A DNA stretch of 64,000 bases, from contig JAUPSS010000007.1 of NCBI GenBank assembly GCA_040285825.1, forward strand, positions 2,950,689 to 3,014,688. The letters are read 5' to 3'. Shown here piece after piece: positions 23,165-35,164 of this stretch (position 1 is its first letter; every line of letters starts with the position of its first letter). The notes under the pieces are model-generated. The model was given only the letters and a program-made list of their open reading frames with translations, was not told the DNA's origin and did no database searches. This DNA is from Eukaryota sp. TZLM1-RC. Its lineage: Eukaryota > Metamonada: BaSk clade. Made by a program: the position numbers and the translations under genes.

Positions 23165-24224
23165 TATGAAACCACTGCCATTAAAAGGTTCTAAAAAATG
23201 TTCTATTTGTGGTATCAGTGGTCATAATTCGAGAACGTGCCCTGAAAAACAAAAAAGAGAATTTGAATTAAAATCTGCTCAACAAATTCTCAAATGTTCT
23301 GTTCCAGCTGTTGCCGTTGTGAAAGGTGCTGAAAATAATGTTTCTGACGGTCAACAGTTAATTGCTTCTAGTGTTCCCTCTTCTTTCCCTTCTGAAAACA
23401 GTAATTTTTGTTGTCCATTTTGCAAAAAAGATGTTGCAGATTCACGAAATGGTCGAAAACTTCTGTTTTGTACGAATTGTAAAGCCGTTGATACCGTAAG
23501 ACCCCCGATCCGGATCCCAGTAGAAATAAGTCCCGCCAGCACAATCCCCTTCTCAATGGAAATGAGAAATTTTACTTCTGAATTGAAAAATAATAAGTGG
23601 AATATTTGATCCTTCTGGAAGTATTTTGCTAGAAAAAACAAAAATTGTTTTAAGAAAAAATTTGGAAATAGAAAAATTGTAAAATCAAGAATTTGCCGAA
23701 AATTGTGCTTACGTGGTCGTTATGGTGCCGCAAAGCAGTCTTTGTTTTCCTCTTCTTTGGCTGATGCAAACTCTGATACCCTTGAAAAACTTCAAAAGTT
23801 GCATCCTCAAGAAAATTTCAAGTGCAGCAAGCCTGATGTGTGTCCTTTTTGGATTGAAAATCCTATTACTGCAATTGAAGTTCTTAAAGCTATTCAAAAA
23901 TTACCTAAGGGGAAAGCAGCAGGCCCATCTGGAATTTCTTTTGATCTCTTAAAAATAGCGTGTTCCAGTGCTCCCGAAATTGCTGATGATCTAGCCCACT
24001 ATTTTCAACAATTAATTGTTTTGAAAATAAATCCTCCATTTGAATTACTCGCAGCACGTCTGATTGCTTTAGTAAAGCCTGGAAACGGAATCAAACCTGA
24101 TGGAATACGCCCAATTGCTGTTGGTGAATCTCTTTTTCGTTTGCTGGCATCAATTGTCTTCGATCGTGTCAAAGACAAAGCTTCTACATTTTTGAATCCT
24201 CATCAATTTGGAATCAAAACAATT

Positions 24225-25124
24225 TTATTGTTCGACTTAGCACGGCTAAGAAAGAAAATCCTGCTTTTGCCAATTTTTTGATTGATTTGAAGGACAGTTC
24301 ATCTGCAGTTTTGATAAATCAAATTCCCCAGATTTATGGTCTATTTTTGAATGACGACCAATGGACCACTGCTATGAGAATGCGTTGTTATTTATGGCCT
24401 TGTAATTTGCCCAATGATTTGTTTTGTAAATGTGGAGCTGGTTTGACATTATCACATTTATTTAATTGTAATAGATATATTTCCTATCGTTCTACGTTGC
24501 ATGATGCAGTCAGAGATCAAATCCATGCAATGTGTAATTCCTATCATATTGAATCTTTTGTAGAACCTTTGTTGAGGTCTCTTGATATAAATGAAAGCGT
24601 AAGAGATTCAGAATATGGAAAACGACGTGCTGATGTTGTTGTGCCCTCGTTTGATGATGTCATGAATGTTGTTGATGTCGTAACAGTGGATGTTTGCAAG
24701 AAAAATGCCTTGAAAAATGCTCAATCCGAAGTATCCCCCTTGATGACTCCGAATTGTACAAACGGAAAAAGTATGCAAATCCTTTAAAAGAATTGAAACA
24801 TGTTCGCCATGTAGATTACCAAATTTGCCCATTTGCTATATCGTTGTATGGTCGTCTTGGAAAAACTGCTTTGAATTTTATTGATGATTTTGAAAATCTT
24901 GTGAAAAAAAGAATGAATAAGCGTTTTGATCGTCGCTTGTGGCTAAATCGTATTGTTTTTACTATTTTCAAATCAATTCCTAAAATGATTTCGAAAGCTT
25001 TAATGTCTGTCAGTGCACATTATGAAAACATTGCTGCTGTAAGGTTTGATGGTGTGGAAGCTTGTTTTGAAGAAATTGACTTTTAGACTGTGGTTTTGAA
25101 AATAAATTAAAATTAAATTAAAAA
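24225..25124 (+). mobile_element. Family C 3' fragment inserted in B
   Basis: This 0.9 kb C copy is truncated at FIVRLSTAKKENPAF. Frame 24278-24787 has IDLKDSSSAVLI, the knuckle and RADVVVPSFDD; frame 24694-25086 has the C-terminus CFEEIDF (E for D). The frame break is at the five-C run near 24735. The tail is aaaataaattaaaattaaatta plus A. The TSD aaaacaatt (24216-24224 and 25125-25133) interrupts the B codons for FGIKTIDGAS, which are uninterrupted in the B copy at 44395. Confidence 0.9.
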
Positions 25125-26037
25125 AAAACAATTGATGGTGCTTCTGTTGCTGCTATTGCCTCTGATACCTTTTTTAATGCAGAGGAAAATAATTTTATTT
25201 TTAATCTCGACTTTAAAAATGCTTTTAATTCTGTAAAGCGAGAAGCAATTTTTGAAGTTATTAAATCTGATTTTCCTGAGCTATCGAGTTTTTTCTACCA
25301 TTTTTATGGTAAAGAATCAGATTTAATTTTTAATTCATTTGCTCTTAAATCATCTTCTGGAGTGAAGCAGGGAGATCCTTTAGGCCCATTATTGTTTTGT
25401 TTAGCTATTCACAAAACTTTAAATATCATTAAGCAAAAATACCCTTCTATAAAAATAGTTGCTTATATGGATGATATATCCTTGATTGGTTCATTTGATT
25501 TAATAGAATTGGTTGCTCAAGAAATTGCCGATTCATATGAAAATATTGGGCTTCATCTTAATGCCAGCAAATGCCTTCTGATTGGGTCTTCTGCTCAAGA
25601 CCTCGTGATAAACGATTCTATTGTTCCTTTTACTAATTATAGTAGTGATGCTTTTAAGTTCCTTGGTTGTTGGTTAGGAAATGTGCCTCAAATTCAGAAT
25701 GAATTGCAAGTTATTTTGGAAAAAATGAAAATTGAACTTGATTCAATTTCTTCTTTAGATATAGAAAAGCATATTAAATTTTTCATGCTTAAAATTTGCT
25801 ACACTGGGAGAATAACCCACATTTTGAGATCTTGTGCTCCTTCCATAGCATTAGATTTTTGTCGTTCATTCAATTCATTGAGAACAGAATTTTTTGCTGA
25901 TTTATTGGATGTAGAACCAGGAATGTTGAAAAGTCACTTATTTTCTTCAGCAAATTTGGGGGGTATTGGATTTACTAAATCTTCAATTTTGTGTCAATCA
26001 GCATTCTTGGGTGGTGGCAAAAATTTTATTTATGAAT

Positions 26038-26125
26038 CGGATATATTTATGTGTGGAAGCTTGTTTTGAAGATATTGACTTTTAGACTGTAGTTTAATAA
26101 TAAATTAAAATTTTTCAAAAAAAAA
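26038..26125 (+). mobile_element. Family C, 88 bp micro-insertion in B
   Basis: Only the last ten or so codons (GVEACFEDIDF), the stop, the 3' UTR and the A tail of a C element are present. The first 13 bases, cggatatatttat, are not C sequence and look like filler. The TSD atttatgaat is at 26028-26037 and 26126-26135. The same micro-insertion with the same filler occurs in a minus-strand B at 42186-42272, so the two B segments descend from one event. Confidence 0.85.
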
Positions 26126-27308
26126 ATTTATGAATTTTCTCGTAGATTTCCTGATGATTCTCATCTGTTAGTTCCCAATTGCAGTCCCTATTTGTATGAG
26201 TTATCTTGTGAACTTGAAAAATTACCGCCACAAATTTGGACCAAATGTTTTCCTCAATCAATTCAAGAAATTCCAAACCGATCTCTATTTAATTTACAGT
26301 TTTGCTGTAAAAAGCTTCAACAAAAATTGTCAAAGATTTTTGAAAGCTTGGATTTTGATGTTAGACTTGGCTTGGCCAAGAAAAAGAATCCCGCTTTTGC
26401 AAATCTTTTACAAGATATGTGTGACAGTACTTCTTCTGCCTTAGTAACAACAATTCCACAAGTTTATGGTACTCTCTTATCCGATTCTGCTTGGACTCTG
26501 AATATGAGATTTCGTTCCTTTATCTGGCCTGATAATTTACCTCATAATTTAATTTGTAAATGTTCTCGAGAAATTACAACTACTCATTTGTTAAATTGTA
26601 AACATTTTATTACTTTTAGAAGCAAGGTTCATGATGCTGTAAGAGACCAGTTATATTGTATGTGTAAATCTCATAGAATTGAATCCTTCTTGGAACCTCT
26701 GTTGTCAAATCTGTTTGATGCTGAAAATGATTTTCATAAGAATAATAGAGGTGATGTCATATTACCTGGATTAGATGGAAGCTTCATTTTATTGGATGTA
26801 ATGTCTGTTGATCCTTGTAATGCCTCAAATGAAAGGCTTGTTAATTCTGAAATTCATAATCCCCTTTCAAATGCTGAAAATTTTAAATTCAAAAATACAA
26901 TGAACCTTTGTCCAAATTGGCCAGTCTACAGCATGCAAAATACAATTTGTATCCATTTGTATTTTCCCTTTTTGGTTCACTTGCACCAACTGCTTTACGT
27001 TTTTTGGATGATTTTGAAATGATTGTAAAGAGAAGAACTGGCAGAAATTTCAACAGATTGTTTTGGCAAAATAGAATTGTGTTTTCTATTTTTAAAGGGA
27101 TGTTGAAGATGGTTTCTGATGCTTTGCTTTCTCTTGGATCTCACTATGAGAGAGTTGCATCTAGTGTTTTTGTTTTGGGAGAGATCGATTTTTTAGATGT
27201 TGATTTATAGGTTTAGAATAAAAAGGTTTCGCTTAAAAAAAATTTTTTCAAAAGATGTCGTTGGAGCTTTTTCAACGCAAATTTTAATGAATACAAACTT
27301 CTGTCTGG

Positions 27309-29713
27309 CACATACTGGGAAAATTATCCATTGATGCCATCAGAAGTTTTTTCGGTTATCAAAAAGAGACCTCGTGGTAAGTCTGCCGGACTTTCTGGTA
27401 TTACTATTGATCATGTAAAAGCCGCGATTATTTCTTCAGAAGATTGCCTTGGTTTATTGACCAAATTTTTCAACCAAATATTATCTGGTCAACGCAAGTA
27501 CCCAGAAGAATTAAGAAGTTCTCGTTTGACTGCACTTGTCAAAAATTCAAAAATGGATGTTCGTCCTATTGCAGTCTCTGAGAGCTTACATAATATTTTT
27601 TCTGCGTGTTGCTTAAGCAGGTTCAATGAAAAAGCTAAAAAGATTTTATTACCCTTTCAATATGGTATTAATACTACAGATGGAGTCTCTTCAGCGATTT
27701 TTGCTACTGATGTCTTATTTCGTCAAAATGAATCCAATGTTTGCATGTCATTGGATTTTAGTAATGCTTTCAATTCGCTAAGTCGTCGCAGTATCCATGG
27801 TGCTCTATTGCAATATATGCCAGAATTAATACCATATTTTCAATCAACATATTGCACATATTCTTATTTACATTTTGGTAACAACATTTTGATTTCATCA
27901 AGTGGCGTAAAGCAAGGAGATCCGTTAGGACCTCTTTTGTTTTGTTTGGCCATTCATCCTATTCTACTGCAAATTCAAGAGATGTTTCCTTCACTAAAAA
28001 TGATTGCATATATGGATGATGTTGTGCTTATTGGTGAATTAAATATTGTGAAAAAAGCAACTGTATGTTTTAAAGAATTATTTACCAAAATTGGTCTCCG
28101 ACTTAATTTACTTAAATGTGTTTTGTTATCGAATTCTCCAGTTTCCACAATAATTGATGATATTGAAATTCAAGCCAAATTTTATTCAATTGATGCTATT
28201 CGTCATTTGGGTTCGTTTTTAGGAAATAATGATGAAATTACCAAAAAATTGTTTGAAAAGTTGAACTCAATTTCTGACAAAATTGACCGAATGATGAATT
28301 TAGATATAAAAAAACACATCAAATTTACCATTATAAGACTGTGTTTTAGTTCCAATTTTAATCATATATTTCGATCTACAAATCCTCTCGTCACTAGACC
28401 TTTGGCTCAAAAGTTTAATGAGTTACGTGCAAAAGTTCTGTCTCAATTACTGGGATGTAAAATGTTTCAAATTCCAGATCATGCTTACCTTAGTCCACAA
28501 TATGGTGGTTTAGGGTGGACGAAGGCTTCTATTCTTACCTCGTGTGCTTTTTGTTGGTGGATGCAGAAATGCAATCTTTGAGTTCTCCGAAAGATTTGCA
28601 GATTGGGAAGATTTATTGATGACAACGCAAAGTTCCACTGTTTTTGCATTAAATGAAGAAATTTCAAGAATTGATGTAGAAAAATGGGGTCGATGTTTTC
28701 CCCAATCATTCAATGGCAATATTCCAGAAAAAATGTTTTAAATTTGAAGTACACTCTTCGAACATTACAGAAAAGATTGACTGGAATGTATGAAAAAGAT
28801 CTTTATAATAATATTTGCAGCTCGGCTGTTTTAAATCAAGATCTTCACTCATTGTTATTGGAAAAGGGTGTTTGTGAAAACAAGGTGTCAGATTCTTCAC
28901 TTTTTGTAACCATTGTACCACGAAGATTTGGATTGTGTGCTACTAATGAAGCATTTGTAACAAAAATGAGATTATATTTGAACATCCCCATTAACCAATT
29001 ATTATCAAAAGAAAAATGTATTTGTTCGAATTCACCTCAACTCACTTTGCGCCATGCTCTAAATTGCTCTAAATTGATAACTTATCGTTCTTCATTACAT
29101 GATGCTGTTAGAGACACTGTTTTCAATATGGCACAAACTGCAAGGATATCGTGTATCAAAGAGCCCCTGCTGAAAGAAACACTTTCTCTGAATAATTTTA
29201 GTTCTGATGATAGAGGTGATGTATACTGTGATTGGATTGATAATTCTGAAGCTATTGTTGACTTTGTCTCATGTAATGTTGCAAACGATACTTTGGTTCA
29301 CAGAAGAAAACTTAATCCTGTGGCTGCTCTGGATTTTAAAGCAAAAGAAAAACATAGAAAATATGATAAAGAAATTGAAGATGCAAATATCGATAGAAAT
29401 ACACAGCTGGTTTTTATTGCTTTTCCATTTTCGATAAATGGAAGATTATCAGTTGAAGCAGAAACTTTTTTTGGATGACTTCCAAAAAAATGGTGAAAGA
29501 AAAAAACAATGAAAAGATTTGATATTTTTTTATGGCGTTCACGGATTCAATTTGCCATTATTAATAGATTACCGCGGTTTTTCAATCGAATTAGAGAAGC
29601 TTTAGCTAGACAGCAAGCAAATCAAGATTTTGTAGAGGAAATCTTGGTTTAATGATAGTCGTCCCATTAGTTATGATTTAATTTAATCAAGTGTGCAAAT
29701 TCAATAAATTAAT
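27309..29713 (+). mobile_element. Family D insertion in C, RT and RLE present
   Basis: This D copy starts at TYWENYPLMPSEVF. The frame 27331-28581 (416 aa) spans motif A SLDFSNAFNSLS, motif B SSGVKQGDPLGP, YMDDVVLIG and the thumb; an extra T near 28550 breaks it. The frame 28684-29478 carries the knuckle CICSNSPQLTLRHALNC and RGDVYCDWID; the last 60 codons to FVEEILV at 29652 follow after run-length changes. The 14 bp TSD aaacttctgtctgg (27295-27308 and 29714-29727) is confirmed by the unfilled site at about 47865-47885. No poly(A): the end is AATAAAT plus a few bases. Confidence 0.9.
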
Positions 29714-31513
29714 AAACTTCTGTCTGGAATTTCTTGAATGGATATGGGGAAACATGATTGCCATAAGTCCGGAGATAAACTGGAAATTTCTTCTCTTAAG
29801 TTATCGAGGAATAGGCTATTTGTAGTTTCAAGAAGATTTTCGGCAAAAGGATATCTTCTGGAGAATTCAAATACAAAATTTTTTCCACCACCAATAAATG
29901 CAGCTTTGGTCAAATATTTTGATGAATTGAATCCAACACCGCCAAGTTGAACATCAGAAAAAATATGATTTTTCAAAATTGATGGATCAACAGACATTAA
30001 ATAAGCCAAAAATTGGGTACGTATTTTGTTAAATTGTCTACAAAAATTGTAAGTTAGGGATGGAGGTAATGATCTCAGTAAATGTGTAATTTTTCCAGCA
30101 TAACAAATTTTCAAAAGAAAAAACTTAAGATGTTTTTCCAATTCAAGAGTCTTTATGACTTCTAGCTCTTTTTTAATTGAATTTAAATAATTTTCAAGGC
30201 TATCAAGTGTTTTTTCGGCGGAACCTAAATAGCAACCAAGAAAGCAGAAACTAGTTGAAGTATAATCAATATATGGAACTTCAAGGGAATTAATTATTAA
30301 CTTTACATTTTTCCTAGAAATACAAAAACATTTTTGAACATTCAACTCAAGACCTATGGATTGGTATAATGTAGCAGCTTCATTAGCAACCCTATTAATT
30401 GTACTTTCTGGACCAATACAAAAAATGTCATCCATGTAGGCTACCACTTGAAGGTCAGAATTTTCTTCTTTTAATTTTTTCAAAATTGGGTGAATTGCAA
30501 GACAAAAAAAGAAAGGACCTAAAGGGTCTCCTTGTTTAACTCCTGATAAAGAATCAAGATTAAAAGAATTAAAAATTAAATCAGATGAATTACCATAAAA
30601 CCTATAAAAAAAGGTTCCCTTTTGATGTTCATCTGATCAATGGTGAATCAAATTTTTATTTGAATCAACTTCAAATCGAATTAGATAATTTGCCTAGTGA
30701 TATCTGGATTCAGTGTTTTCCTCAAAATGTTCAAGAAATTCCCACCCGATCACTTCCAAATTTACGTTTTTGCTTGAAAAAGCTTCAGCACCATCTGGTT
30801 AAATTATATGAAGGCTTGGATTATGAAGTAAGACTTGGCTTGGCCAAAACTAAAAATCCCGCTTTCGGTAATTTTTTAAAGGATATTCGTGATAAGTCAG
30901 CTGCTGCTTTAGTAACTCAAGTTCCCTCTGTTTATGGACTTTTGTTAAAAAACAATGAATGGCTTCTAAACATGCGTTTTCGTTGTTTTCTGTGGCCAAA
31001 CAATTTGCCCAATCATTTAACTTGTAAATGTGGTAAACCTCTTTTGTTTACTCATCTTTTGAACTGTAAACAATTCATTACGTTTAGAAGCAAAGTGCAT
31101 AATAACGTCAGGGACCAAATTTATGTAATGTGCAAATCATATCGAGTAGATTCTTTTTAGAACCGCTGTTATCAAAATTAATTCTTGATGATCCCAATAT
31201 TGATAGTACGCGTTACAACAGAGCTTCTATGGGTCTGACTAGAGGTGATCTAGTTGTTCCTGGTTTAAATGGTAGTTTTACTATTTTGGACGCCATGTCT
31301 ATTGACCCTTGTAATTCCTCTAACGAACATCTCATTAACTCGGATGTAAATAATCCTCTTCTTGCAGGCGAAAAATATAAAATTGCTAAATATGCGAAAC
31401 CCATTTCCTCGGTTAATGAAAATTCTCATGCCTAATATAATTTATGTCCATTTGTTTTTTCTTTGCTTGGATCTCTAGGTAAGGCTGCTATGGCTTTCCT
31501 TGAGGATTTTGTT

Positions 31514-33564
31514 GTCTCTGAAAACATTGCGGCGGAATACAAAGAAATTGGATTAGCTTTGAACCCATCTAAATGTCTCTTGATTGGTAGAGAAAAACAA
31601 TCTTTGATGATTGGTGGAGCTCAGATTCTTTTTATCAATTATGACCAACAAGCTTTTAAGTTTCTTGGATGTTGGCTTGGCAATTTGGATGAAATTTATT
31701 CCCAGTTAAACAATTTATTGGAGAAGTTTGACAAGGATCTTAGTTTTATTGCTGAATGTGACATTGAGAAACACATCAAATTTTTTATTTTAAAAATTTG
31801 TTATTCTGGAAAATTCACTCATATTTTAAGGTCAACTCCCCCTTCGGTATCTCTCAATTTTTGCAGATCTTTTAACAAACTTCGAGTCAAATTTTTTTTA
31901 TTAGAAGTAAATGAATCTTTAATTCGAAGTCATGTATTTTGTTCAGCAGATTTGGGTGGAATTGGATTCACCAAATCTTCGATTCTGTGTAAAGCAGCAT
32001 TTTTGGGAGGTGGTAAAAATTTTGTTTTTGAATTTTTCCAAAGGTTCCCTTTTGATGTTCATCTGATCAATGGTGAATCAAATTTTTATTTGAATCAACT
32101 TCAAATCGAATTAGATAATTTGCCTAGTGATATCTGGATTCAGTGTTTTCCTCAAAATGTTCAAGAAATTCCCACCCGATCACTTCCAAATTTACGTTTT
32201 TGTTTGAAAAAGCTTCAGCACCATCTGGTTAAATTATATGAAGGCTTGGATTATGAAGTAAGACTTGGCTTGGCCAAAACTAAAAATCCCGCTTTCGGTA
32301 ATTTTTTAAAGGATATTCGTGATAGTTCAGCTGCTGCTTTAGTAACTCAAGTTCCCTCTGTTTATGGACTTTTGTTAAAAAGACAATGAATGGCTTCTAA
32401 ACATGCGTTTTCGTTGTTTTCTGTGGCCAAACAATTTGCCCAATCATTTAACTTGTAAATGTGGTAAACCTCTTTTGTTTACTCATCTTTTGAACTGTAA
32501 ACATTTCATTACGTTTAGAAGCAAAGTGCATAATAACGTCAGGGACCAAATTTATGTAATGTGCAAATCATATCGAGTAGATTCCTTTTTAGAACCGCTG
32601 TTATCAAAATTAATTCTCGATGATCCCAATATTGATAGTACGCGTTACAACAGAGCTTCTATGGGTCTGCCTAGAGGTGATCTAGTTGTTCCTGGTTTAA
32701 ATGGTAGTTTTACTATTTTGGACGCCATGTCTATTGACCCTTGTAATTCCTCTAACGAACATTACATTAACTCGGATGTAAATAATCCTCTTCTTACAGG
32801 CGAAAAATATTTTTTTTTGAAAAGTAATATTTATTTTCAAAACCACAGTCTAAAAGTCAATATCTTCAAAACAAGCTTCCACACCATCAAACCTTACAGC
32901 AGCAATGTTTTCATAATGTGCACTGACAGACATTAAAGCTTTCGAAATCATTTTAGGAATTGATTTGAAAATAGTAAAAACAATACGATTTAGCCACAAG
33001 CGACGATCAAAACGCTTATTCATTCTTTTTTTACAAGATTTTCAAAATCATCAATAAAATTCAAAGCAGTTTTTCCAAGACGACCATACAACGATATAGC
33101 AAATGGGCAAATTTGGTAATCTACATGGCGAACATGTTTCAATTCTTTTAAAGGATTTGCATACTTTTTCCGTTTGTACAATTCGGAGTCATCAAGGGGG
33201 GATACTTTGGATTGAGCATTTTTCAAGGCATTTTTCTTGCATACATCCACTGTTACGACATCAACAACATTCATGACATCATCAAACGAGGGCACAACAA
33301 CATCAGCACGTCGTTTTCCATATTCTGAATCTCTTACGCTTTCATTTATATCAAGAGACCTCAACAAAGGTTCTACAAAAGATTCAATATGATAGGAATT
33401 ACACATTGCATGGATTTGATCTCTGACTGCATCATGCAACGTAGAACGATAGGAAATATATCTATTGCAATTAAATAAATGTGATAATGTCAAACCAGCT
33501 CCACATTTACAAAACAAATCATTGGGCAAATTACAAGGCGAAAAATATAAAATTGCTAAATATG
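31514..33564 (+). pseudogene. Family A unit 3, with a C insertion
   Basis: A third A unit begins at SENIAAEYKEIGLAL, again fused to FLEDFVV. The frame to 32389 is open through the thumb and IWIQCFPQNVQE to VYGLLLK. An extra A then shifts it, and 32403-32810 continues with the knuckle CKCGKPLLFTHLLNC and RGDLVVPGLNG to NPLLTGEKY. C interrupts at 32811. A few more codons (EKYKIAKY) follow at 33536-33564 before a minus-strand B begins. Here the base before LEPLL, missing in units 1 and 2, is present. Confidence 0.85.
32811..33535 (-). mobile_element. Family C 3' fragment inserted in A
   Basis: Minus-strand C, truncated just upstream of the knuckle (NLPNDLFCKCGAG). The frame 33529-33020 (169 aa) carries the knuckle and RADVVVPSFDD up to ENLVKK, where a base lost from a T run at 33032 breaks the last 40 codons (to 32860). 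TSD aggcgaaaaatat at 32798-32810 and 33536-33548. The homologous site at about 56025-56045 has A without this insertion, so it arrived after the 20 kb duplication. Confidence 0.9.
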
Positions 33565-33710
33565 TTTTTTTTTAATTTAATTTTATTCTAAACCTATAAA
33601 TCAACATCTAAAAAATCCATCTCTCCCAAAACAAAAACACTAGATGCAACTCTCTCATAGTGAGATCCAAGAGAAAGCAAAGCATCAGAAACCATCTTCA
33701 ACATCCCCTT

Positions 33711-35120
33711 TGAAGAAGAATTGATGGTTCTTTCAGATTTAAATATTGAAAAACATCTTAAATTTTTCTTCCTCAGAATTTGTTATTCAGGGAAATTTAC
33801 TCATATTTTACGATCAACATCACCATCTATTTCTCTCGAATTTTGCAGAATTTTTAATGAATTAAGAACAAAATTTTTGGCTAATTTGCTCGATATTGAT
33901 TCTTCTTTTTTACGTAGTCATATTTTTTGTAGCACAGAATTGGGAGGCCTGGATTTTCACAAATCAAAATATTTGTGTAAAGCCGCATTCATCGGTGGAG
34001 GAAAAAATTTCGTTTTTGAATTTTTGAAACGTTTTCCTGAAAACCAGCATTTGATAGAATGTTGTGTTAGTGACTATTTAGTGTCCTTGCAGAGTGAAAT
34101 TGAATGCATCTCTCCTCACATATGGTCCAAATGCTTTCCTGCTGATATTCAAGAAATTCCACCCAGGAGTTTGATTTCCTTGAAATTTGCATATGCTAAA
34201 TTGCAGAAAAAGATATTAAAAGTTTTTGAAAACTTGGATTTCACTGTTCGTCTTAGCTTGGCTAAAGAAAAGAATCCCGTTTTTGCAAACTTTTTAATTG
34301 ACCTCAAGGATAGTAGCTCAAGTTGTCTTATTTCCCAGATTCCAAATGTATATGGTCTATTATTAAATGATCATCAATGGACAACTGCCTTCAGGATGAG
34401 GTGTTTCCTGTGGCCATGTAGTGTGCCAAATGATTTGATTTGTCGTTGTGGTCAGCTCATTAATCTGAATCATTTATTTAATTGCAAATTTAATATTACA
34501 TATCGCTCAGTTGTTCACGATGCTGTTAGAGACCAACTATACGCTATGTGCAAAAGCCATCACATTGAAGCTTTTGTTGAACCACTTGTGCGAAGGTTGT
34601 CATCTGAAAATGAAAATGAAAATACTTTTGGGAAACGCCGTGCTGATTTAATTACCCCTGCGTCTGATGGTGTTATTAAAGTTGTTGATGTTGTCACTGT
34701 TGATGTTTGTAAAGACTCAGCAATTGACTTTGCTAAAAGAGATGAAACTCCACTTTGCTTTGCTGAAAAGAGCAAAATCAAAAAGTACAATGAACCCTTA
34801 TCTCAGCTAGGACGTGTTGAGCATGTTAAGTATCAGTTGGTTCCATTTGCTGTTTCTCTTTTTGGTAACATTGGAATATCTGGCATTAAATTTCTTGAAG
34901 GTTTCAGAAGTTTAATAAAAGAAAGAGCAGGAAAAGAATTGAACTTCAATTTCTGGCACAATAGAATTGTTTTCAGTATTCTTAAAGCAATTCCAGAAAT
35001 GTTGACCAAAGCACTGTTACAATTAGGAATAGAGTATGAAAATCGCGCGCTTAAAAGATTCTAGTTTTTTGTTTAATGTTTTGTTAGCGTTGAAAATAAA
35101 TTTATCCTATTTTAAAAAAA
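33711..35120 (+). mobile_element. Family E element, 5'-truncated in the RT thumb
   Basis: One open frame, 33721-35064 (447 aa), runs from DLNIEKHLKFFFLRICYSGKF through GGLDFHKSKYLCKAAFIGGGK, IWSKCFPADIQEIPPRSL, the knuckle CRCGQLINLNHLFNC and the nuclease block RADLITPASDGVIKVVDVV to ENRALKRF. The end is clipped: about 35 bases that encode DDVDACIEDIEF in the other E copy (57540-57584) are missing, so the protein lacks its usual last residues. The 3' UTR holds gaaaataaa. TSD aacatcccctt at 33700-33710 and 35121-35131 in B. RT catalytic motifs are absent through truncation. Confidence 0.9.
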
Positions 35121-35164
35121 AACATCCCCTTAAAAATAGAAAACACAATTCTATTTTGCCAAAA

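Larger units (their letters stand above)
23090..27239 (+). mobile_element. Family B element with tRNA-like 5' end, inserted in C
   Basis: The insert is bounded by the 13 bp TSD aaattttttcaaa (23077-23089 and 27240-27252). Its first 75 bases are not B (see the next entry). B begins near 23165 at KPLPLKGSKKCSICG, the zinc knuckle CSICGISGHNSRTC, followed by the zinc ribbon CPFCKKDV...CTNC. A TGA at 23608 interrupts WNI-SFWKYF. The RT follows in 23703-24224 and 25125-26037 (motif A DFKNAFNSVKR, motif B, YMDDISLIG), then the thumb, knuckle CKCSREITTTHLLNC, RGDVILPGLDG and DFLDVDL at 27210. Two C insertions lie inside. The tail reads aataaaaaggtttcgc, unlike most B copies. Confidence 0.88.
21018..30609 (-). 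mobile_element. Family C element, host of C, B and D insertions
   Basis: Minus-strand C sequence lies in four blocks: 21018-21060 (3' tail), 22188-23089 (knuckle, RLE, C-terminus; frame 23088-22195), 27240-27308 and 29714-30609 (RT motif B, YMDD, thumb; frame 30483-29701). Each gap is an insertion with its own TSD. Together the blocks make one 5'-truncated C from YGNSSDLIF near motif B to the poly(A). Here the YMDD box is followed by IFCIG rather than ISCIG. A local duplication of aatatcttc at 22188-22225 changes the C-terminus to FEDIKKIF. Inserted into A with a 14 bp TSD; the base before the TSD, in C sense, is C. Confidence 0.88.
20479..31513 (+). pseudogene. Family A unit 2 (RT thumb to RLE), host of a 9.6 kb C insertion
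   Basis: A sequence restarts at SENIAAKYKEIGLALNPSK directly after FLEDFVV of unit 1, and runs to FQRFPF at 21017. It is then interrupted by the minus-strand C (21018-30609) and resumes at 30610 with FPFDVHLINGESNFYLNQLQ. From there the frame is open to 31160, through the knuckle, and again to 31435 through RGDLVVPGLNG, ending at FLEDFVV near 31510. The TSD aaaggttccctttt (21004-21017 and 30610-30623) proves that the two parts were one. The missing base before LEPLL is the same as in unit 1. Confidence 0.85.
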
